Assembly: GCA_037133675.1 (NCBI GenBank)
Contig: JBAXNR010000005.1
Span: 14,206 to 78,205 of the forward strand
Reading direction: 5' to 3'
Source: UBA4132 sp037133675
Lineage (GTDB): Bacteria > Pseudomonadota > Gammaproteobacteria > Methylococcales > Methylomonadaceae
Length of the DNA stretch: 64,000 bases
This document shows positions 16,547 to 24,969 of this stretch, piece by piece. Below the pieces are notes generated by a model. It searched no databases, was not told the origin of the DNA, and saw only the letters and a list, made by a program, of their open reading frames with translations. The translations under genes were made by a program, and so were the position numbers. Position 1 is the stretch's first letter; every line of letters begins with the position of its first letter.

Positions 16547-16872
16547 GTATAGCGTCTCCTAAGATTATTGGGTTGATGTTTTATGAAAACGAGTTAAAGA
16601 TACCATCTTTTTTATTGAGTTAGCCACTAAAAAAATAGTCATGATAACTTAGTTTTTACATTACCGAAAAATACGCCCACTATTGGTTCAATATTTGCAT
16701 TATATGCACTTCTTTGGGTCGAATATTAGCTATAATTCTGAGCAATAACGTATAAGCAACGGTTTTATCATTAAAACAACGATTGGCACATTATCTGCTA
16801 AAGTTATTGTAATTGAGGGGAGGTTTCTTTGCCTTTCCTCTTTCATATTTGATTATCGAAGGAGCTAATAAA
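16547..16872. promoter_or_regulatory. Divergent promoter region between glnA and the porin gene
   Basis: No gene. A TATAAT lies at 16731-16736 on the plus strand and another, on the minus strand, at 16699-16704 within the short palindrome TGCATTATATGCA (16696-16708). The -35 matches are poor on both sides, and no clear sigma-54 element (TGGCAC-N5-TTGC) is seen for glnA. The porin gene has a strong ribosome binding site, GAAGGAG (16858-16864). The palindrome could be an operator shared by both genes; that is inference. Confidence 0.4.
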
Positions 16873-18294
16873 ATGAAACACTTGTTGTTAAATCGCAAAA
16901 ACCGAATGATTTCAGCGGCTATCGGCAGTTTATTATCGTTTACTGTCGGAACAGCAGCAGAAGCGGCAGAAGATGCAACAGAGGCAGATATTAACGCAAA
17001 AGCTGAACAATATGAGGTGTTGCCAGAAAAAGGCATGATTAAGGCTCTGACAAAATACGATATTAATGAAACCAAGTTTTTAAAAAATAATGGTATTGTC
17101 GTCGGTGGCTGGCTAAATGGAGGTATTACCTATAACGCAGTCAATCCAACCGATAGATTTAACGGTCCTGTTACCTTTGCCGATCGTGCTAGCGAATTTC
17201 AATTGAATCAATTGAATTTATTTATTCAACGTGCAGTAGCCACTGAGGGTGATAAATGGGATTTCGGTGGACGTTTTGATTTTATGTTTGGTACTGATTC
17301 AGTGTTTACTCAGGCTTACGGCGTTCCTGCTTATGATTTCAATACCTTACAACCTCTGAACCGTAGCAACTGGGATTTACACATGCTACGCGGTCAAAAT
17401 CGTTTTTATGATATAGCGTTGCCACAAGCCTATGCAGAGGCGTACATTCCTGTGGGCAATGGTTTGAATATCAAAGCGGGACATTTTTATACACCGATTG
17501 GTTATGAAACAGTTCCTGCGCCTGATAACTTTTTCTACACTCATGCTTACACTATGCAATATGGCGAACCGTTCACCCATACAGGTATTTTAGGTAATTA
17601 CGCTGTGAATGGTAACGTGTCGGTCATGGGCGGTGTTACGACAGGCAGCGCGTCAGGCGGATGGGATGGCGGTTGGAATAAACAATTAGGTAATTGGGGC
17701 GGCATTGCGGGTGCGACATGGACAAGTACCGATAAAGCTTCATCGGCAAATATCAGTGGTACTTACGGCAGCACCTCTGAACACAGTAGCCAATCATGGG
17801 GGATGTACAGCATTGTGTTAAAACACAATATCACCGATAAAACTCATTTAATCGTACAACATGACCACGGTTATGCGAATAATGTACTTGTAGCCAGTGG
17901 TCTCAAAGATGCGCAGTGGTATGGCATTAACAGTCATATCTACTACGATATTCAAGATAATTTATCAGTAGGAATGCGTGGTGAATGGTTTAGAGATCAA
18001 GACGGTTTCCGTGTGTGTTCACCTGGACGTGTTGGAGCAACAATCAATGTAGTTGATGACGCTGGCACTGGCGTAAGTTCAGCTCGCGGTACTGCTACTT
18101 GCCAACCTGCAACTTATTACGCGCTTACTGCGGGTCTAAATTGGAAGCCTAAACCGTGGATAAATGTTCGTCCTAATGTGCGTTATGATTGGAACGACGG
18201 TAAGAATGCTAATGGTACGCCATACAACGTTTTTGACGGCGGCGACAGACAATCTCAATTTTTGTTCTCTACGGATGCGACTATTACGTTCTAA
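16873..18294 (+). CDS. Outer-membrane beta-barrel porin (OmpL-like, BBP2 family)
   Basis: This is a 473-residue protein. Residues about 1-33 form a signal peptide with a basic start (MKHLLLNRKNRM), a hydrophobic core and AEA cleavage region. The rest alternates short strands ending in aromatic residues (GGWLNGGITYN, WDFGGRFDFMFGTD) and finishes with SQFLFSTDATITF, an outer-membrane C-terminal Phe. This fits the putative beta-barrel porin-2 family. The frame is open further upstream to 16813, but only the ATG at 16873 has a ribosome binding site and signal peptide. The channel specificity is unknown; such porins are abundant in methylotrophs. It is monocistronic with a terminator 20 bp downstream. 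Confidence 0.88.
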   Translation: MKHLLLNRKNRMISAAIGSLLSFTVGTAAEAAEDATEADINAKAEQYEVLPEKGMIKALTKYDINETKFLKNNGIVVGGWLNGGITYNAVNPTDRFNGPVTFADRASEFQLNQLNLFIQRAVATEGDKWDFGGRFDFMFGTDSVFTQAYGVPAYDFNTLQPLNRSNWDLHMLRGQNRFYDIALPQAYAEAYIPVGNGLNIKAGHFYTPIGYETVPAPDNFFYTHAYTMQYGEPFTHTGILGNYAVNGNVSVMGGVTTGSASGGWDGGWNKQLGNWGGIAGATWTSTDKASSANISGTYGSTSEHSSQSWGMYSIVLKHNITDKTHLIVQHDHGYANNVLVASGLKDAQWYGINSHIYYDIQDNLSVGMRGEWFRDQDGFRVCSPGRVGATINVVDDAGTGVSSARGTATCQPATYYALTAGLNWKPKPWINVRPNVRYDWNDGKNANGTPYNVFDGGDRQSQFLFSTDATITF

Positions 18295-18315
18295 GTTTTT
18301 CAGTATTCAGCAATT

Positions 18316-18344
18316 AAAAATACGCCTACAGGCGTATTTTTTTG
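18316..18344 (+). terminator. Rho-independent terminator of the porin gene
   Basis: AAAAATACGCC and GGCGTATTTTT form an 11-bp stem with loop TACA, followed by T residues. It lies about 20 bp after the porin stop. Confidence 0.9.
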
Positions 18345-18498
18345 CTTGCAATTTATTTCCAGAACTTGTTCAAGCGATTGCAGTAAATTATGGCGACCAT
18401 ATTAGTGAAACAGGCATCAATAAACCTGAATCCATTGAAGGGCTGGGTGCGTGGTTATACTGTGATTGCCGAACCTTAATCTGTACGGCTGTGCCTCT

Positions 18499-19767
18499 TT
18501 AAAATAGGCTCAATTGCTTTGTCTGTGCCGAACTTTCATTCCACTGGTATCGAACTGGTTTATTCAATTTTTTAATTGCGCCTTCATGCTCTGCTTGTTC
18601 TAGCCAATCACGAACTTGCAATTTATGAAGCTTGGTATAATCAGAAATTTCATCAATGCTTTTGGCATCGCTAGAACAAACTCGCTGTAATGTTTGTAAG
18701 AAAAGTGAATAAAAGTTGCAAGCTGATGCTGGATTATCGCTGGTTTTTGTTTCTAATAGCTCCTCCATAACATGGGTATCATAGCATTTTGAAGTATTTT
18801 CTACTGGATAGGCGTTATCTTCGACTGATTCAGTATGTTGGGGATTTGCAAACAAACTGTTTATGTCACAAGCTTCAACAACGCCTTCACACCAATGTGC
18901 GCCTTGCTTAACAAGCTCTTCATTACCCGCTTCGCTATCCTCAGTGGGTTTTACCCAAATAGGAATCCACGTTTTTTTAAGGCATTCAACCGCACCGTTC
19001 CATGTTCCGCCCGTCTTGCCAGAATGCACAATAACCGCCGCATCAGCTAAGCAATAAATATATTTATTGCGTGCCATTGCGTTGCCAATATTGAACCCTG
19101 CTTCTGGATAAAAAGGCGAAACCAGAACCAGATTGTTATTTAGTAAACCGTTACGCCATTTTTGCGCAGTAGCTGTTTTTAACAAACTATCCGCAAGCAC
19201 ACCAATGACAGAACCCTCAACCGATAACGCGCCTGACATTGCGGCTTCATCAATACCTTTTGCACCGCCAGAGACGATATTGACACCCGCTAAGGCAGAC
19301 TTAACGCCCAGAGCATCCGCATATTGCAAACTTTCTTCACCCACAGAACGTGAACCGACAACGGCAATACCGCCATTATTCAGTAGTTGTGGATTACCTG
19401 CGCCAAACAAAAACGGCGGTGCATCATTTTTAAGGTGCTGTTTCAAGCGTTTTGGATAAGCGGCATCTGATCGGGTCAATACCCATATTCCTGCACGTTG
19501 CCATTTTTCCATTGCCAATGCCAGTGCGTGTCCTCTTGTTAGCAAGGCTTCTAAGCGACTTAAGGGTATTTTGCTGTCCTGCCACGTTGCCAAGCTATCG
19601 GCAACATTGCCATTCAATAATTGCGTGGGCGACAATTTCTGCTCTTTTAGCCACGCGGCAAAGCGTCCCCATTCAGTTGGAGTCAGTGGTTTTACGGCAT
19701 CGGATACCGATTTTGTAAAGTGGCTAGTCAGTAATAGCACTGCCTGTGTATTTTCAGATAGATTCAT
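18499..19767 (-). CDS. DprA-like protein, partner of the RecQ-phosphoribosyltransferase
   Basis: This is a 422-residue protein. The centre is a DprA/Smf Rossmann fold: AVVGSRSVGEESL near residue 138, VSGGAKGIDEAAM near 166, then GIVxHSGKTGGTWNGAVECLK with the conserved Gly-rich loop. It has an N-terminal helical part (TPTEWGRFAAWL) and a C-terminal winged-helix-like part. DprA proper loads RecA on incoming DNA during transformation; this one diverges, has a longer linker, and is coupled to a RecQ-PRTase gene (start 2 bp after that gene's stop). In the ShosTA antiphage system a DprA-family protein neutralises a phosphoribosyltransferase toxin. By analogy I infer an antitoxin or regulator role rather than transformation. 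Confidence 0.8.
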   Translation of the reverse strand: MNLSENTQAVLLLTSHFTKSVSDAVKPLTPTEWGRFAAWLKEQKLSPTQLLNGNVADSLATWQDSKIPLSRLEALLTRGHALALAMEKWQRAGIWVLTRSDAAYPKRLKQHLKNDAPPFLFGAGNPQLLNNGGIAVVGSRSVGEESLQYADALGVKSALAGVNIVSGGAKGIDEAAMSGALSVEGSVIGVLADSLLKTATAQKWRNGLLNNNLVLVSPFYPEAGFNIGNAMARNKYIYCLADAAVIVHSGKTGGTWNGAVECLKKTWIPIWVKPTEDSEAGNEELVKQGAHWCEGVVEACDINSLFANPQHTESVEDNAYPVENTSKCYDTHVMEELLETKTSDNPASACNFYSLFLQTLQRVCSSDAKSIDEISDYTKLHKLQVRDWLEQAEHEGAIKKLNKPVRYQWNESSAQTKQLSLF

Positions 19768-19769
19768 GA

Positions 19770-21863
19770 TTATTCGTTTGTTGATGTCGATGCCAACGCA
19801 AATGGATAAACTTTTCCACTGCCAGCTTGTTGTAAAAGTGCTGCTATGACGGTAAATGTCCAGCCCGAATCAATAATATCATCCACCAGTAATACACTGC
19901 CTGACTTCGTCTGCTCGATTGAAAACGCACCATCGAGGTTGTGGCATTGGTGAAAACGGTTTTGCTGAATTTTTTGCGGTTCATTGGTTTTGACTTTTTT
20001 CACTGCATCAATAAAGGGCAAACCCAATGCAGTTGCTAAGCGATAGGCAAAATCAGAGACCAGTGCAGGATGTTTCAATGATGGCACACAACAAACCCAA
20101 ACGGGGAAGTCTTCTGGCTGCCATCTTTCTCTAATCATGGTGACGGTTGCCGTGACCAGTTCATCACGGAAACGACCTGTATGCTTGTCATCTGCCACCA
20201 TTTTTCCCCACCCTGCATCACCCCAACGAGATAATACTCGTCCTTCCTGTACTTTTAAACTGGTGGGTAAATTACCTTTGAAGCCATATTCATTGAAAGC
20301 ATTAGCTGCTACTTGAATCTTGGGTGTTATGGATGATTCTGCCTGTTTGAGAAATACCATTGCCTTTTGCGTCAGACCAGAATCAACTTGCGTTGAAATA
20401 ATGGCTTTATTGATACAGACGGCACATTGACCACATGGCTGATTTACGTTGTCATCCAGTGCGTTGCGTAGGAAATTCATTAAACAATCGTTAGTATGCA
20501 AATAACGCTGTACTTCCTGCCACTCCATTTCCCGTTGTAAGGTGAGATGTTGAATACGCTCGTTATCTATCACAAACGGCACCAGTGTTCTACGCCACTG
20601 ACTACCCATTTTTATAATGGGGGCAGGATTTTCTACACTCAAAAGTTTCAGTACTTTCTCAATTTGACCGTAGCTCAAATTGGTTATTTCCTCAAGTTGC
20701 CGCTGAGTCAAACCATCACTTTGCTCAAGTTTATCAATAATTTCACTGACTTGTTGTTCAGAAGGAAACGCGGATTTACGAAAAAACGTATGAATATCAT
20801 CATCTTCCACACCGCTTAGTAAAACACCGATTGCAGACTCGATAGCACGTCCAGCACGTCCCACTTGCTGGTAATAAGCGACTATCGAACTAGGGGCTTG
20901 ATAATGAATCACAAAACCCAAGTCAGGTTTATCGTAACCCATGCCTAACGCTGTTGTTGCCACCAATACTTTAAGCTGATTTTTTAACAATACGTCTTCA
21001 AGGCGTTCTCGGTAAGCATTGCTGTCTGCAAAATAACTATGCTTAACATCACTGTGATAGGCTCGTGCGACAATACCGTTTTGTTGCAACCAGCCGCTGA
21101 CCTGCTCAGCATCACGCTTGGTTAAAACATACACGATACCTGTGCCTTTCAATATTGGAATAATTTGCGCCAACCACGCTAGACGCGCTGACTGGTCAGG
21201 CATAAGTATCGTTTGTAAGGCTAGGCTGTCACGAATCAGAGAGCCGCGTTGAATTTGAATATTACCAAGCTGATTTTGTATATCGGTGATGACACGATTG
21301 TTTGCAGTTGCGGTTGTTCCCAATACAGGCGTATTGGTAGGTAAAAAACGCAGAATATTAACAATACGGCGATAGTCTGGACGAAAATCATGCCCCCAAT
21401 CTGAAATACAATGCGCTTCATCTACTACCATCAGCGCGATACGATCCGCAATAGGTTGTAAAACGGTTTCCACAAACTCGTCATTCGCTAAGCGTTCGGG
21501 AGAAATTAACAGGCAATCGACTTCATTAGCCAGAATCTGCCGTGTTACTGTCTGCCAGTCATTATTATTGGTAGAATTCATGGTAACAGCATTAATCCCC
21601 AACCGCCGAGCTGCCACAATCTGGTTACGCATCAATGCCAACAACGGAGAAATGATAATAGTCGGACCTAAACCTCGATCACGAAAAATACGCGCACTGA
21701 TAAAATACACCGCACTTTTTCCCCAGCCCGTGCGTTGCACGACCAACAACTTCTGCCGATGATTCACCAGTGCATCAATCGCTTCCCACTGACCCTCACG
21801 AAAATCTGCCTCTGGATTGGCTAATGCGGTTTGTAATAGTTGTTGTGCTTTCAAGCGATTCAC
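19770..21863 (-). CDS. RecQ-family helicase fused to a C-terminal phosphoribosyltransferase domain
   Basis: This is a 697-residue protein. The N-terminal SF2 helicase of RecQ type has Walker A QRTGWGKSAV near residue 45, DEAHCISDWGHDFRPDY near 147, GTTATAN, and motif VI QQVGRAGR. A RecQ-like zinc site follows (CLMNFLR and CGQCAVC), without an obvious HRDC domain. The last about 180 residues end in VLLVDDIIDSGWT near 660, the PRPP-binding loop of type I phosphoribosyltransferases, as in ComFC. The fusion joins DNA unwinding to PRPP chemistry. It forms a two-gene unit with the DprA-like gene and lies between housekeeping genes. I infer a defence or DNA-uptake-related module; helicase and PRTase motifs both look intact. 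Confidence 0.85.
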   Translation of the reverse strand: MNRLKAQQLLQTALANPEADFREGQWEAIDALVNHRQKLLVVQRTGWGKSAVYFISARIFRDRGLGPTIIISPLLALMRNQIVAARRLGINAVTMNSTNNNDWQTVTRQILANEVDCLLISPERLANDEFVETVLQPIADRIALMVVDEAHCISDWGHDFRPDYRRIVNILRFLPTNTPVLGTTATANNRVITDIQNQLGNIQIQRGSLIRDSLALQTILMPDQSARLAWLAQIIPILKGTGIVYVLTKRDAEQVSGWLQQNGIVARAYHSDVKHSYFADSNAYRERLEDVLLKNQLKVLVATTALGMGYDKPDLGFVIHYQAPSSIVAYYQQVGRAGRAIESAIGVLLSGVEDDDIHTFFRKSAFPSEQQVSEIIDKLEQSDGLTQRQLEEITNLSYGQIEKVLKLLSVENPAPIIKMGSQWRRTLVPFVIDNERIQHLTLQREMEWQEVQRYLHTNDCLMNFLRNALDDNVNQPCGQCAVCINKAIISTQVDSGLTQKAMVFLKQAESSITPKIQVAANAFNEYGFKGNLPTSLKVQEGRVLSRWGDAGWGKMVADDKHTGRFRDELVTATVTMIRERWQPEDFPVWVCCVPSLKHPALVSDFAYRLATALGLPFIDAVKKVKTNEPQKIQQNRFHQCHNLDGAFSIEQTKSGSVLLVDDIIDSGWTFTVIAALLQQAGSGKVYPFALASTSTNE

Positions 21864-21903
21864 TGGATGTCTCCTGTTTTATTTTTCCGCTACTAAATGC
21901 CTA

Positions 21904-22011
21904 GCAAGTAGCCCAGATGGAGCGTAGCGTAATCAGGGGCTGTTCACAAGATACTACGACTCTTGTATATCAATCCCGCATTCCGCAAGCTCCATTCGGG
22001 CTACTACTTGC
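21904..22011. repeat. Inverted repeat unit in the RecQ-mch spacer
   Basis: GCAAGTAGCCCAGATGGAGC at 21904-21923 is matched in inverse by GCTCCATTCGGGCTACTACTTGC ending at 22011. The unit contains GGAGCGTAGCGTAATCAGGGGCTG, as in 5109-5205. The rest of the 356-bp spacer (21864-22219) contains no gene I can support; it must hold the promoter of the RecQ gene. Confidence 0.7.
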
Positions 22012-22219
22012 TGTGGACGAACGCTTATGGCAACTTTACTTGCTGACAAGCAGCATATCTGGAAAGAGAAGTTTCTAGGCTGAATTTAACCTGACAACGC
22101 GATAAGATGCACTAAATAGAATCAAGATATAAGGATGCGCTAATGTACGACGCACTCATTTGAATTGACGCGAATGATGCACCTCCTATCGTCGGCACAT
22201 CCTTGCACTATCTAAAAAA

Positions 22220-23203
22220 CTACGCACCAAACGATAAATCTAACAGCGCGTTATCTAATTGACCTGCACGGAAACTTTTGCCTGAATCCACTGCGGTGAC
22301 AATCACGCTGGCTGGGCTAAACAACATGGCATCAATTTTGAAAAAGTCGTATTCATATTGTTTAAAGATTTCTGCAAAGGGTTTACCGTAGTCTTTAGAG
22401 GTTGAGCTGGGTAGATTTTTTGCCAGTTCTTCTGCCGCTTCATCACTGCCTTTGACAAATAAATGTACTTGCCCTGCGAATAAAATTGCATCGTTGGTGC
22501 GTCCCATTGCTTTGACGAAGTTAGGATGTGGCGGACAAATTGGTGCAGAACCGCTGCCGTCAATAATATTTTCTAACGGGAAATGCAGGGCGTGGGCTTT
22601 GTGCATGGCGACTTCTAATACTCTAGCCACGACTTGTACGCCACCTGCTAAACTGCTAGTAGGTGTTACGATGATAGTTAATTTGTCTGGTGAAATACCG
22701 CACGCTGTCGCTACTTTTTCTATAATTTCCAGTGGTGGCAGTTTGTCGTTTTCAATAACTAATACGGTGCTGTCGGCATTGTCACGGTAAGCCAATTCTT
22801 TATACAGTTCTTCAACAGGTTCAACTTCGCCGTTTTTTACTTTGGTTGCCATTGCACGCGCTGGGCCTGAACCTAATGCGTAATATTTTTCATGAGATAA
22901 ACTCCAGCCCGCATATTGACTGCCTAAACAACCCAGTACAGGATTGCCTGTGTGGACGTTGACGGATAACGGCCAGTTAGTAGTGTAAGAACTGTGGCTA
23001 ATAGAGACTGTTCCCATACCGCCTAAACAGATTTCCGCAATAATGCGACCTGCTTCCAAACCACCGATGGCATTGATACCTGCATCGATGACGGTGCAGC
23101 CATTGGCTAAAACTTCAACGCCAAGGCGTAGTTTTGCGGCATTATCCAACAGGTGTTGAACTAGGGGTTGAGTGAGTTTGTTAACACTGGCGTTGTTTTC
23201 CAT
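22220..23203 (-). CDS. mch: Methenyl-tetrahydromethanopterin cyclohydrolase
   Basis: This 327-residue enzyme converts methenyl-H4MPT to formyl-H4MPT, one step of the archaeal-type C1 oxidation route found in methylotrophs. Recognisable patterns are ANGCTVIDAGINAIGGLEAGR, then GNPVLGCLGSQYAGWSL, GSGPARAMA, and IICPPHPNFVKAMGRTNDAILF. The start MENNASVNKLTQPLVQHLLDNA matches the usual N-terminus. It therefore overlaps the upstream ATP-grasp gene by 43 bp, unusually long but supported by the conserved start. In methylotrophs mch is typically grouped with ATP-grasp orf5, orf7 and fae; here only the ATP-grasp partner is inside the window. Confidence 0.96.
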   Translation of the reverse strand: MENNASVNKLTQPLVQHLLDNAAKLRLGVEVLANGCTVIDAGINAIGGLEAGRIIAEICLGGMGTVSISHSSYTTNWPLSVNVHTGNPVLGCLGSQYAGWSLSHEKYYALGSGPARAMATKVKNGEVEPVEELYKELAYRDNADSTVLVIENDKLPPLEIIEKVATACGISPDKLTIIVTPTSSLAGGVQVVARVLEVAMHKAHALHFPLENIIDGSGSAPICPPHPNFVKAMGRTNDAILFAGQVHLFVKGSDEAAEELAKNLPSSTSKDYGKPFAEIFKQYEYDFFKIDAMLFSPASVIVTAVDSGKSFRAGQLDNALLDLSFGA

Positions 23204-24303
23204 GAGTATAAAGACCTTTTTATGATGTGTTGTTTAAGGGTTAATTCGTTCAAGACCGCGTGGGCTTGGTGTTGGTGGGCAATAATACTGCAAATCGGCT
23301 GCCCTGTCTTACAGATTACCCCCGCTGCGGGACTATCCATCACTCCGTTTTCCCAGATATAGCCGTCTGGAATGCGTATATCCTGTTCGGCATAGATGAT
23401 TTGATAGCCTGTATAAACTGATTGTGGTGGTGGCTGTAAACATGACTGCCAGCCCTTTGAAGGACTGGCAGTCATTATGTGTCGGCGCAATAAATCAGCA
23501 TCGTAACACTGCATACTGGCAGGTGGACGCGGGTTGATTTCTAACGCATAACTTTCGCCATCGGCATGAATAAAATCCAGTGAGTTTAAACCGTTTAACT
23601 TAAAGGCTGGAACAAGTTTTGTTAGCCAGTCGATGATTTGTGTTTTGTGTGTCTCGGCTAGATTGCAATGATTAATAATGCCAGAAAATATAAATTCTTC
23701 GCTGTCACTTAAACGGGTAGTCCATTGGGTATTGAAGCCAATAACTTGCAGATGTTGCCCATTGGCTAAAAATAATACAGAGTGCTGTGAACCCGCTTGA
23801 TATTTTTGCCAGTACACTTTGGAGTTCAAACTCAGGTTTGTATTCCTAAGGCGTTGAATACCAACACCACCCTGCCCTCTGCTGGGCTTAATTAACCAAT
23901 TTTGTGTGTTGTTTGGCTGTACAAAAGACGTTTCAGGAGTGGGGATTTTAAATTTATTCAGTACGGCAAAAAAATCGACTTTGTTTTGTACCTTAATAAA
24001 CGTTTCTGGCGTATTACCTAACAGGATTAAACGCGAGTGCAAATAATGCAAACTATCAGGGTATTGTTCAAAACCACTGCCAATAATAAGCTTTGTGACT
24101 GCATAACGCTGGCTAAAATAATTCACCGATGGAACAAGAGACGCAACCGTTAAATCGGTTATTTGTTGGTAGTCTAGTGCATAAGCTTGAGTATCGAGGT
24201 CAGCAAATAAATCAATGACTAAGGGTTTTAACCCCGCACAGATTGCCGCTTGTGCCAGCATACGCGCTGAGTTGGCGATGATGAGAATGTAGTCAGATTT
24301 CAA
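23161..24303 (-). CDS. ATP-grasp protein of the H4MPT-linked C1 cluster (orf5-like)
   Basis: This is a 380-residue protein. The N-terminal part is Rossmann-like (LIIANSARMLAQAAICAGL). The middle is an ATP-grasp fold with FAVLNKFKIPTPET, WLIKPSRGQGGVGIQRL (nucleotide loop) and the metal-binding YALEINPRPPASMQCYD near residue 260. Homologues adjacent to mch are thought to ligate an acidic group during methanopterin cofactor maturation; the reaction of this protein is inferred. It overlaps mch by 43 bp on the same strand. A 34-bp near-palindrome lies inside its coding sequence (23442-23475), just after the ATP-grasp metal site, encoding MTASPSKGWQSC. Confidence 0.88.
   Translation of the reverse strand: MKSDYILIIANSARMLAQAAICAGLKPLVIDLFADLDTQAYALDYQQITDLTVASLVPSVNYFSQRYAVTKLIIGSGFEQYPDSLHYLHSRLILLGNTPETFIKVQNKVDFFAVLNKFKIPTPETSFVQPNNTQNWLIKPSRGQGGVGIQRLRNTNLSLNSKVYWQKYQAGSQHSVLFLANGQHLQVIGFNTQWTTRLSDSEEFIFSGIINHCNLAETHKTQIIDWLTKLVPAFKLNGLNSLDFIHADGESYALEINPRPPASMQCYDADLLRRHIMTASPSKGWQSCLQPPPQSVYTGYQIIYAEQDIRIPDGYIWENGVMDSPAAGVICKTGQPICSIIAHQHQAHAVLNELTLKQHIIKRSLYSWKTTPVLTNSLNP
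23442..23475. repeat. Palindromic unit inside the ATP-grasp coding sequence
   Basis: ATGACTGCCAG and CTGGCAGTCAT form an 11-bp perfect stem, continued by CCTT/AAGG after one mismatch. Its core TGCCAG.CCTTT.AAGGACTGGCA is shared with the intergenic palindrome at 59306-59333. The reading frame passes through it without a stop. Confidence 0.75.
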
Positions 24304-24320
24304 GGCGACTTAGCGTAAAC

Positions 24321-24950
24321 CTACTCCGAATCCGAATCACCAACCACTAAACGTCTAAGCGTTCTATTGATCGCCTCAATATCAAAATGAGCAGGATTAA
24401 AATCCTCACCGAACCAAGTGAGTATTTGTGTGTCTTCAGGATTTTCAGGATCTTGCAGTGATTCCAACATATCGGTATAACCCCATATACCGCCGCAATC
24501 TTCAGGTGGACAGGCTTTTTCACCTTTGATACAACGGGGTTGACGGGCATTAGCATCGACGGGTAGAATTTTTCTCAGTTCGATTTGATGTGTCCAACTG
24601 TCACCCAGATCATATTCATAAACAATACTTGCACCTTCTTTAGTAAGTAGACTCCCCAGAGTATATTTTTTTTCATTGCAATTTTGTTTTTCTAGCTCTT
24701 CCGTATCCAATAAACCATAGTCATCATCAACGTTGTTACGATCTGTGTCATTGCTATAAAGCACTTTTTCTACGATAAAATGATGTTCATGAGAATTTTC
24801 CCACCCCATCACTGTTTGTATAATATAGTGCAAATTTTCTAAGGTGACATCACTAGGTACTAAAATATCACGCCATATCACTGGCTTAGAGTTTTCCAAA
24901 GTGACTCTAAGATAATAAACAGAGAGTGGATAGAGTTGTTCTGTCGCCAT
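24321..24950 (-). CDS. Plasmid pRiA4b ORF-3-like (IS1096 TnpR-like) family protein
   Basis: This is a roughly 209-residue soluble protein with YYLRVTLENSKPVIWRDILVP, then LHYIIQTVMGWENSHEHHF and YEYDLGDSWTHQIEL, followed by ACPPEDCGGIWGY. These are the diagnostic patterns of the pRiA4b ORF-3-like family, seen on plasmids, in mobile elements and in chromosomes. Its biochemical function is unknown. I chose the ATG at 24950 (MATEQLYPLSVYYL), since the longer frame to 24989 would run into the cysJ coding sequence. It follows cysJ by 19 bp and could be cotranscribed with it, but its family gives no link to sulfur metabolism. Confidence 0.88.
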   Translation of the reverse strand: MATEQLYPLSVYYLRVTLENSKPVIWRDILVPSDVTLENLHYIIQTVMGWENSHEHHFIVEKVLYSNDTDRNNVDDDYGLLDTEELEKQNCNEKKYTLGSLLTKEGASIVYEYDLGDSWTHQIELRKILPVDANARQPRCIKGEKACPPEDCGGIWGYTDMLESLQDPENPEDTQILTWFGEDFNPAHFDIEAINRTLRRLVVGDSDSE

Positions 24951-24969
24951 AAAAACGCCTTGTGCTTGA

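Noticed and set aside
18164..18502. A 112-codon plus-strand frame overlapping the porin end
   Set aside because: The first half is the porin gene in another frame and passes through its terminator. The tail after 18345 looks somewhat protein-like but has no start or family match.
22140..22260. Short plus-strand frame starting MYDALI after the ATG at 22143
   Set aside because: It stops after six codons and its read-through runs antisense to the mch end; no evidence of a gene.
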